Source: Dentipellis sp. KUC8613 (lineage: Eukaryota; Basidiomycota; Agaricomycetes; Russulales; Hericiaceae). From it: DNA of 64,000 nucleotides. Below the pieces are notes generated by a model. It was not told where the DNA came from and made no database searches. It saw only the letters and a program-made list of their open reading frames with translations. Positions 56,111 through 64,000 of this stretch are shown here, piece after piece. The number at the start of each line of letters is the position of its first letter. Position 1 is the first letter of the stretch. The position numbers and the translations under genes are program-made. The stretch spans positions 26,461 to 90,460 of the forward strand of contig NSJX01000041.1 of the NCBI GenBank assembly GCA_002286715.1, written 5' to 3'.

Positions 56111-57509
56111 TGAAGGGTTTGTCGAGCCTGGGACTGGGTTGGGTTGGATTTGCGGAGAGCGAAGGAAGGACTCAGTAGTAGCTGATTAGTGCTGCGGGCT
56201 GTAGAGAGCCGTCGTATATGTATTCGTGACTGTAGTGGGAGATTATACGCTAGTTCAGAGAAATATAAGGACTTATGCCACGTACTCGGCAATGATCAAT
56301 GATCTCTCGCTGGGTTTCAGCGTGTCCAAACGCTCGAGATAGTATTACTCGCGAAGATGTTTGGTTGCATTTCACGATAGACATGGTGGGCCGCCAGGAA
56401 GCGAAGGAATCGTGCTGTGTCACGATGAGCACAACTCTGTGACCATTTGGAATGCTGCCCACCGATTGGTCTGGATCCTGGCCATTCTTGGAAGAGATGT
56501 CCTTGACGTGAATACCTGAATCCCCGAGACACAAGAAGATTTTTTAGGTGTGCATTTGCGTTGATACTGCATTTTGTCTATCGGACGAAATGGAATCGTT
56601 GCTAGTTGCGCATCTGCAACACACGATGAGATTGATATCGATGAAAAATGTCGTCTACGCACCCATAGGTAGCTACGCGGCTCAATACAGCACCTCTATA
56701 AGAGCACGAACGAATAACAGTGTCCAGAAAAATTCGTGCAGCGACGGACAAGTCGAATTTGGACATCTGCTGTCACCAAATGAAGTGCTCGTCCTGGAGT
56801 TTTGAGCACCCGAATTGGAACAGATAGATATTCTCGCGTCTTTCATCCTCGATACTAAAGCCAGAGGATACGGTTCTTAACAAACTTGGACTCGGGAAGG
56901 CAGGACTTGAACTGGATAACCACGCATCATCCCGCACGCTGATTTTGACCTAGTATGATGGCTTCCTAGAAGTGATAAGTCCTCCGCTAAGCATCTCGCA
57001 CGAGCACATGCCTTACTTACGGTTAACTATGCGATCAGTTGTGTAGTAGAGTGAGTCGTGGGCGCTGTGGTAAGAACGCCTTTGCGTTGGTAGGCGCCCG
57101 TCGCGGTGAATGATTTGATTACGTGTTTTACGTTTTTAGCGCTGGAACGCTTGTCCGTAGTCTCCTTTACGGACCTTAACAGAAGATAGTCGTTCTAGCT
57201 TGTCCGAGTGCTTGAACCATTCGAGGCTGCGAACACGTTACATGCTTGCATGAATTATCGTTCAATTATCGTAAGTGAAAACCGACGAAACGAACTCTGA
57301 CGCGCCGTTGGATTATGAAGATCTACGAAGGGAATTGATCATTAATAAACAGGTGCTGACTAGGTGCTAGTTCATTGACCACCACGACGGATATGCAGGC
57401 CTCGCTTCCTGAAGTATGCACGGTCTCAACCAATTGTTCAAGGCTGCGACAGTGCTGCGACGCGTGTTTGTTCCTTCCATCACCGTCCACGCTCTGTTCG
57501 ATTCGATCA
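56111..57509. other. Gene-poor interval with an FHA-like remnant
   Basis: 1.4 kb. On the minus strand at 56430-56532 the frame CLGDSGIHVKDISSKNG...GSIPNGHRVVL resembles the second half of a forkhead-associated (FHA) domain, but no surrounding gene could be built. The rest has no recognisable feature. A tRNA-like T-arm at about 56905 does not fold. Confidence 0.35.
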
Positions 57510-58430
57510 CATGCTGACTCCCTTCTCATCCTTCTCTCCATACTCTTTTCCACCAACCTTACCCTAATGACACGTACAGCATGGCCACCGTAAAAAATCC
57601 AGTATATACAGCGATGTCGCCCGTGCGGCCGCGCTTTGCAGTCGGCGCAGTATACCAAACCTGGGACATGCTGGGCACGATGATACCGATCGAACGGATG
57701 AAGGCGAGTATTCCTCGATGCTGTATGAGGAGAAGCGGCTCCACCGAGTGATAAAGTGCCCAGCAATGACGACTGCGGCGAAGGAGGACGTCCAATAGCC
57801 GGTGATGCCTTGAGAAGAAATAAGCATTCCTTGTTCAAATCAAGATTCGTGATCCCGACTGACGACGTCCACGAGGATATTGTAGAAACGTGTCGATCCT
57901 ACAAAGGCGACCGGTATCATACTACAAAAGGGTAAATTCAACCAAAAAGCCTTGGTCATGAAAAGCGAGCTGACATTGCAGTAGAGACGCCCGCAGGAGC
58001 GAATCCCGCAGGCCGAGGCCAAAGAATGCTGGCCCCGCCGTCCCCGTGCTGAACCTGTTCATCCGTCAGCTCTTAAGGTCCACATAGATGGAAGTGAGCA
58101 AAGACCGTACACAGAGGGATTCAAATTGGCGGAAAGCCACACGAAGAACATTCGATACAAACGTTTATCTGTTTTTTTTTTCTTCGTGGCAGGATCGATG
58201 CTAAACATCGAAAAAACAAAAAAGCAATGACTCATCGAAGTGAACACGCTGGATGGAAGACTTCAACGTACCCTCGAGTTTCGACACCATGCTTCGACAA
58301 GAACGTCGTGGGTCTCCGAAACGCGGTCAGCTCCTCGCTTGTGACAATGCAGCCGTCAACTCACCTCCTACTCGAGAGAATTGTCAGCCTCCAGCACCTC
58401 AAGGCTTTCTTTCTTCCGTATAGACGTCAT
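57510..58430 (-). pseudogene. Truncated, frameshifted copy of the NCS1 permease
   Basis: On the minus strand, pieces of the permease occur in order. The N-terminus MTSIRKKESLEVLEADNSLE runs into a TAG (58368-58370), followed by EELTAFRRPTTFLSKHGVETRG. The next block is SIDPATKKKKTDKRLYRMFFVWLSANLN, then FSTGTAGPAFFGLGLRDS. The sequence then jumps directly to VAFVGSTRFYNILVDVVS and GYWTSSFAAVVIAGHFITR. This omits the counterparts of exons 4-9 (about 1.1 kb, most transmembrane helices). Near the end a second deletion after FSSYSIEEY shifts the frame before SIGIIVPSMSQVWYTAPT. A TATA-like TATATAAA (58511-58518) survives upstream. It cannot make a functional transporter. Confidence 0.88.
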
Positions 58431-59062
58431 CAATGGTATTGGGCGCGCGCAGCCGGATGGGAGATAGAGGTGGAGGGGCAAGCAGAAGCGCACTTCTCGC
58501 GTGCGAGAAGTTTATATATCGACCAACGAAGCTTTTGGGGAATATTTGTCCCCTTGCGGGATGAGCACGCTTAATCGTAGATCTACTTTTGACGGTAAGT
58601 GCGAGTAAGGCAAAACGAGGTCTAGTATAATTGACAGTCAGCGTAAAAAGGCAAAGCGCCACAACGTCTAGTACTAGCGTAGACTTGCCGTATCGGTCCG
58701 ATAAGCCGCACGACGTCTAGATCTTACACGCCCGGATTCAGAGGCAACTGGATTGCTCGTGGTCGAGCACAATGGAAGCGAATCTTGGACGCCAGAAAAG
58801 AGCGAGGTTAGTTGTCAATAGACTCGTTCACCCTAGGCAGGGCAGGTCGAAAAAAACCCACTGGCAGCGTCTATGTCTGCGCTCTTCGCGTAGTTGTTCT
58901 CTTCGTGTTCGTTCTTTGTACCTGGAGCGTCGATAATGCTCGACGTCATGATCATGGAAGGCCTCATTGTATTGTCGGTGCGTGCCTGGCCAAATTTACA
59001 TCTGCGTCCCGGGACATATAAGTATAATCGCAAACCACCGATATCGAACCACTCACCCAACC
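58431..59062. promoter_or_regulatory. Region between the pseudogene and a small TATA-headed frame
   Basis: Contains TATAAG at 59017-59022 on the plus strand, 46 bp before an ATG at 59063 in good context (CAACCATGG). No other gene. Confidence 0.4.
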
Positions 59063-59347
59063 ATGGCAGCCGGCCGCAACCCTATGGCTTCCAACAAACC
59101 CACCTCTGTCTCGGCCAACAAACCCTCGCCAAACGTGCAGCTCGTGTCGGGGCCCCTGCGGTGAGTGATTGTATGCTGCCCTCGTGGAATCGAGCAGGAG
59201 GGCGTCGTATCGGTGTCGGTGGGAAGCTGGAATTTTGTCTCCTCCATGGTGATGGTAATGCTGAATAGGGTCCGCATCTCTAGGTGTGGGGCTGAGCGAA
59301 AGCCGAGTATCATGGAGTTTCGCATAGAGGGGAGAGCGAAGACATAA
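59063..59347 (+). CDS. Possible very small two-exon protein
   Basis: Exon 1 (59063-59160) encodes MAAGRNPMASNKPTSVSAN and continues to GPLR, ending in a GTGAGT donor. A CTCTAG acceptor (about 59282) would add CGAERKPSIMEFRIEGRAKT and stop at 59347, for about 54 aa in total. The TATA box and start context suggest transcription, but there is no homology. It could equally be the 5' exon of a decayed gene. Confidence 0.25.
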
Positions 59348-59805
59348 GACACGTGTTGGATACACCGAAAGGAGGACAGGAGCAGTCTATGTAGGCCGCC
59401 GCTGTCATGAACAAGACAGTAGTGACCTGCCGATGGACTGGATGGGTGATTATCCTGAATACACAAGGAAAAGAGTGGATATATGCGCAGTATATACCTA
59501 GACAAAACCCTGTTATGACACGGTCATCATATATGCAGTATACTGTTCCCTCCAAGCACGCATTTTACGTCTTCCTGCCAATGGAATATTGCATACCAGC
59601 CCCACGCACCATTCATCTGAAGGATACGACGCACCGGTCACCCGACATCCCGCTCCACGCCAGCAGACACCCTGCAAACCAGCAGGTTCCGGCAAGCATG
59701 GAACCATACCAGCGCCCCGACACGAAGAACTGAATGCAGACCGTTAACTAGCCTGTCACCCGCGCGCATATAAGCAGCACCCGCCCACTCACCGCATCCC
59801 ACACA
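59348..59805. promoter_or_regulatory. Upstream region of the second SnoaL-like gene
   Basis: Gene-free. A TATA box TATAAG at 59769-59774 lies 37 bp before the start codon at 59806, implying a very short 5' UTR. Confidence 0.5.
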
Positions 59806-60449
59806 ATGAGCACCCACACACTGCCCCCCACGATCCCTCTCCTCGAGCCGCCCGCAGACTCCCCCGCCCGCTCGGCCGCGCTCGCCTACCTGCACGCGCT
59901 CGAGGGCTGCGACCCCGACGCCGCCGAGGGGCTGCTGAGCCCGCTGTTCCGGTTCACCGTTGTGCGCGAGCCCACGTGGGCGGGCCGCGAGGATGCTTCC
60001 GAGCCGGAGGCGGTGGGCAAGGAGGAGTATATGCACCGGATCCGTGCGTATGCGGAGCTGACGGCGAAGTATGAGGTGCGTTCAGAACGGTCGTGGAGAG
60101 GAGAAAAAATGGACTTACGGTATGTGGGTGGCGGGTAGTTGAGGATCTGGGATGGGTGCGAGGCGAAGGAAGGACCGAAGGTGTGGGTCCATGTGAGTGT
60201 TTATTTGTGTATGTTGTGGCTGTCTCAGAGGCTGAAGGTGTTGCACCTGGGCAGACGAGCGGGCGCGTGACGCTGAAGACCGGCGGCGAGCTCAAGCACG
60301 AGTGCGTGTGGATGTTCACCGTCGAGGATAATGTGGATGCCGGTGGGAAGGCGCTCATCAGGGAGATCAAGGAGTTTTTGCTCGAGGTGGGAAATGTAGA
60401 CGAGATCCAGGGCGTCGAGCAAGAGGCGAAGGCTCAGGATACCAACTAG
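59806..60449 (+). CDS. SnoaL/NTF2-like small protein, copy B
   Basis: Three exons (59806-60075, 60139-60192, 60255-60449) give 172 aa. The start has SPARSAALAYLHALEGCDPDAAEGLLSPLFRFTVV, then a linker and GKEEYMHRIRAYAELTAKYE. The second exon is again exactly 54 nt (LRIWDGCEAKEGPKVWVH), ending in the same KVWVH as copy A. The third exon contains GELKHECVWMFTVEDN and ALIREIKEFLLEVG, plus a Glu/Gln-rich tail that copy A lacks. It is a divergent paralogue. Probably cytosolic (no signal peptide). Biochemical role unknown. Confidence 0.75.
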
Positions 60450-61607
60450 AGCTAGTCCCATTTCCCATTCCACGACTCCATAGTGATGCCAAATGTGAGA
60501 AGGCCGCAGCAATTAGTACTCCCAGTAGTGTGTAATGTGAGCTTTGAGAACCTTGCCAAGCTTCGACTTCGATGGTCAGCAGTTCCTTGTTGCTTAGACC
60601 GACAGCTCAGCATCATAGTGATCTCTGGGTAGATGCCGCGCCCACGCTACAAAGCAACTTGCAACCCGCTGCGCCGCAGCCACCAGCGAGAACTGATATC
60701 GCATGCCGTGAGACGCAGACGAGCCCAAGTTGGCTGTGAAGCGCGACGTCGTCCACGGTCATCGTCACCGATGCCCGCACGTGCCGGCAGCTTGAGACCA
60801 AGGTTCAGCAGTTTCGACGACCACGCGAGCAAGAAGCCAAGCATCAAATGGATCCGAAGACACGCGCCCACGCCCAGACGTGCGCCTCCATTACTATTAG
60901 AATGGAAAGGCGCCTTGGAACTCTCGAAGCGGCGTAAACGTGGACCTGGGCGACTAGCTAACATGCCGTTGCTATTAGCGTAATAAAAAGGTCGGCAGCA
61001 CGCTGGCATGGTGCACCGCCAGCGACGATCCCATCCCAGGCACACACGGCCATCGCCGCGCAAGACTCTTCCTCGAGCTGCAGATTGCGATCCAGAGCTG
61101 CAGGCGAGGCGCGCGGGCGGTAATAGCAGCTCCAAGATTGGCTGGGGGGCGGTCAGCGGACGGGACGAGGCATGTGCGTGAGGCGGGGCACGTACCGACG
61201 CAGTGGGAGACTGGCCAGAGCGCGCTGGGCTCGGCGTCGATGTCGGCGTCGGCATTCGGGAGTCGGCGCCAGCGAAGCTCGAACCCGGTGCACGCGGCCG
61301 GCCCCACACTGCCCACGCCGGTGCCGTTTCTGTTTCCGCCGGCGAGGCCATGTGCTCGCACGCGCATGAGTTCGAGCACGGGTGAAGCGCGTCATGCAGG
61401 CAAAGTTCTCGAAGAGCGAACAGAAACCAGAAATTGGATACCTGTCCGACGACGCGTGAAATGGAAGGGGAGAATTAAGACTGAGTACTGAGCCCGAATA
61501 TACGCATACAGTAAGATACCGATACCCCAGATAATGTACAGCTGTGTCCATGTCCTGCAAGCCCCATGAGAATCCGTCCGTCCGTCCGTCCGTGTGTCCG
61601 ACCGCGA
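60450..61607. other. Gene-free interval with a short tetranucleotide repeat
   Basis: 1.16 kb. Long minus-strand frames (up to 234 codons at 60647-61351) are Ala/Pro/Arg-rich and lack splice or domain support, so they are not called. A (TCCG)n microsatellite of about five units lies at 61574-61593. Confidence 0.45.
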
Positions 61608-62172
61608 TCACTGCAGCGACCGTCGTCTCGGATCCGAATACGGGCCTCGCGGCAGCCCAAAGCGCGGATGAGGCAGTGTGTGTGGGTGCGGGAGTGGGAG
61701 TGTGTGATGGTGGTGGGGGTGGTGACTGTGGTGTGAGGAGTGCCGGCGCATAGTGAGCTGCTGGAGGCGCGCCATCATGTCGCGCGAGAGGAACACGGTC
61801 TCGTTCTCCTCCTCATGCAGCAGATTCGCCTCGTCGATGAGCTCGAGGATGCGGAAGTCGTTCGGGTGCACGACGGCCGGGTGAGAGAAGCGGAAGATGG
61901 TGATGAACTCGTGCCGAAACACTTTCGCCTCGACCGCGCTGAGTGCGGACGCCGTCGCTAGCACGTCTTTTGGTGACACTGCCCATGCGACGCCTTTGTC
62001 AGAGCCTGCCGTCTATAGGTAAGTGAGAAGACTCACTCTGGACGAGGCAGACATCGCATTGTATTTGGGCAAAGGCAAATTGACTGCGCGACTCGGCGGG
62101 GGTAGCGCTCGGCCCAGCAACGGGGCACGCGCTGGCGGCGGGCGCGGACGCGCAGGAGATGGCGGTGGCCAT
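61608..62172 (-). CDS. Small protein with CxxC motif and His-rich tail, function unknown
   Basis: Two exons on the minus strand (62037-62172 and 61608-62005) give 177 aa. Exon 1 has an Ala/Ser/Pro-rich start and ends QIQCDVCLVQ, a CxxC motif. Exon 2 continues SSDKGVAWAVSPKDVLATASALS, then KVFRHEFITIFRFSHPAVVHP and NDFRILELIDEANLLHEEEN, a folded-looking segment with a helix. It ends in a His-rich tail (HSSHHSHHPHHHH) and a Pro/Arg stretch. The intron is only 31 nt, or another junction applies; the frame is otherwise seamless. A TATA box TATAAA (minus, 62297-62302) lies about 125 bp upstream. I do not recognise the family. His- and Cys-rich ends could bind metal, which is inference. Confidence 0.6.
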
Positions 62173-64000
62173 TTGGGTTTGTGGCGAGCTAGCTATGGAA
62201 CAGGCGGTGGGTCCTGCGGGTGGAGGGGGGCAAAGGCGGATACGGGAGGAGGCAAGGCTCGGGTGGAGGAGGGCGGCAGCATGGGAGGAGGAGCGCTTTA
62301 TAGGAGCGCGTCAGAGACCTCGAGGCTCGAGGACATCACCGGCAACTTGGCGGGCCTCGATGCGCATGCGGCCCGAATCGGGCAACTCGCCAGCTCGTCT
62401 CCACTCACGCCCACGCGACACAGGCGTGCGCCTTCTCCTCCTCCTTTTCCACCCGAAATACACTCCCCATTTGATCCCGTCGACTGCAGCGCGGTTTCAC
62501 CACTACTGATCCCGCCGTCGCTCACCATTGACATCGTGTCTCAGCGCCATCGTATCTGCATTCAGGAGTAGCGTTTCTATAGCCATCCGCGTCGCCGAGA
62601 CATCCTTACACAGCGCGGGTGCTGTGGCTTAGACATCCAGCTGCGCGCCCGTCTAAGCGCGGATGCACTCAATTACAGGCTCAACAATCCCTCAAGCCCT
62701 GAAGAGAGCCCTGATTGCTCGCCTTGAAGCAGTGCCACGCGAGCGCCCGATACTCCCACGTCCCGAGCAATTTTTTCGAGTCCGCCACTGGCCCGCCAGA
62801 GCCAGAGCGCGTGCGCCGTAAGCCCAGTCCGTCCTCCTCTCCTTCCAGGTGCGTGCACGTCGGCTATTCATAGCTCCCAAGGGGCAACCGCACGATCTTC
62901 AGCCCAGCTGCTGCCCTATACGTACGTGCGTCCGTCCTATGATGCGCCTCCTGTTCCATTACATGTAACAAAGTTCACAGTGAGTGGAGCACAGACTCTA
63001 TGTTGGAAAACAGATGTGCTCGAGAACAGAAGCACTCGCTTCGTTGATTTGGGTTCGTGACGCGTGATGGAGTGATTCCTCATCATCGTATACAGGTACC
63101 GTGATCAGCATCCAGTCGAATCTCCGAGTCTCTGCAATCGTTTTTTCTAGAGTCCCAGCTTCTGTCTTCAAATCTAAATCTTATACTGCAATTGTACGAG
63201 GACACATAGCTCGCATCCTCTGCCCACACCGATTCTCTCCTACCCTATTATGCATGCAACGATTCTATTCCAAGCCGGACATGTTGGCCGAATGGCCACT
63301 GGTTATACATGACTGCATTGACATGTTCACGAGCCGCTTGCAGAATTATTCACACCGTTTTCCAAAGGTTCGTCCTTCGGATGTTCTCAAGTGCTTGTGG
63401 AATGCGGCACGAAGATAAGTCGCCGGAGACCGGTGAACGGAGGAGCCCGCTACCAGAATATTTTCTTTCGCAGTAGGTTGCCTCGTCCCGAAATCACTGC
63501 GCGTTCTGATCAGCGACACTGTCATTTCTGTGTCCAAAGCGCACCCATGCATGCACGCCACCTCTGCGTGCGACGTGAGGACTCCTGCGAGGCTCAGCTG
63601 TACACGCAACCTGGCCGGATCGAGCATCGCGCGTTGCTGATGCCAGTGCGGGCGGGACCCGCAGCCCAAGACCACAATATACCTCGCAGGACGACAAATT
63701 GTGGCCTCAATAGCCATGCAGGCGTCCCGTCGGCGGGTGAAGACATAAAGAGATCTCCACATCTCGTCTGTTTGCTATTTCGAAGGCGTCGAGCTCCCGT
63801 CATTGCAGCTCGGAGGTGTGATATAAACAATCAGTTACGAGGATCTGCGCAGTGCGTTCCTTTCCTCTTCTCTTCTCGTAACAGGCTCGATGGCGCTTCG
63901 ACGGCGATGATTGCCACCGCCACGAGGAGATGCGTGCGTTTACGGCCACGCTTGCAGTCGCAGACGCCCCGCCGTTCTCCGATCCGAATCAGGAAGGACA
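62173..64000. other. No convincing gene at the right end
   Basis: 1.8 kb. The left 150 bp should be the promoter of the small His-tailed gene. A 105-codon plus-strand frame at 63101-63418 and several minus-strand frames lack splice sites and recognisable motifs. A gene running off the right edge cannot be excluded. Confidence 0.4.

Noticed and set aside
56885..56985. tRNA-like sequence on the minus strand (GTTCAAGTCC T-loop, GGAAG/CTTCC ends)
   Set aside because: The T-stem has three mismatches and no anticodon arm forms, so it is at most a tRNA relic.
60647..61351. A 234-codon minus-strand frame
   Set aside because: Ala/Pro/Arg-rich low-complexity translation, no splice sites, no recognisable motif. 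Typical of GC-rich noncoding sequence.

Overview
This is a gene-dense stretch of a filamentous fungal nuclear genome, almost certainly an Agaricomycete basidiomycete and by inference a wood-decay relative of the Polyporales. The evidence is the many 45-65 nt introns with GTRNGT donors, CTNAC/CTGAC branch sites and YAG acceptors, GC-rich coding sequence, and lineage-typical families. These include F-box-like proteins, a glutathione transferase pair, SnoaL-like paralogues and an Agaricomycete-type 'WPGY..W' family. There are no bacterial operons, CRISPR arrays or phage features. All exon models below were assembled by hand from frame, splice consensus and protein similarity. Total lengths were checked to be multiples of three.

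Left part (about 1.4-31 kb) is a conserved housekeeping block. It holds a tRNA-Val, a small membrane protein, an oxysterol-binding protein (OSH/Kes1 type) and a 1414-aa disordered RS/P-rich protein with octapeptide repeats. These are followed by an UNC-50/Gmh1 Golgi protein, the calcineurin A catalytic subunit, an F-box-like protein, the histidine protein methyltransferase Hpm1 (METTL18), an acidic nuclear-looking protein, a lineage-specific WPGY-family protein, a small proline-rich protein, an MFS transporter and a disordered 636-654 aa protein.

Middle and right part (about 31-61 kb) is looser and has accessory character, with long gene-poor gaps. It contains a nearly perfect 1.05-kb inverted repeat, two glutathione transferases (one with the active-site Cys replaced by Ser), a bZIP factor, a split tRNA-Gln, an MDR oxidoreductase, an acidic protein of unknown function, and an NCS1 purine/cytosine permease together with a truncated, frameshifted copy of it. 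A second WPGY-family gene and several SnoaL-like small proteins follow. Four families have two or more copies inside this window, so local duplication and decay is the main theme.

Right end (61-64 kb) has one small two-exon gene with a His-rich tail, followed by sequence in which I see no convincing gene.
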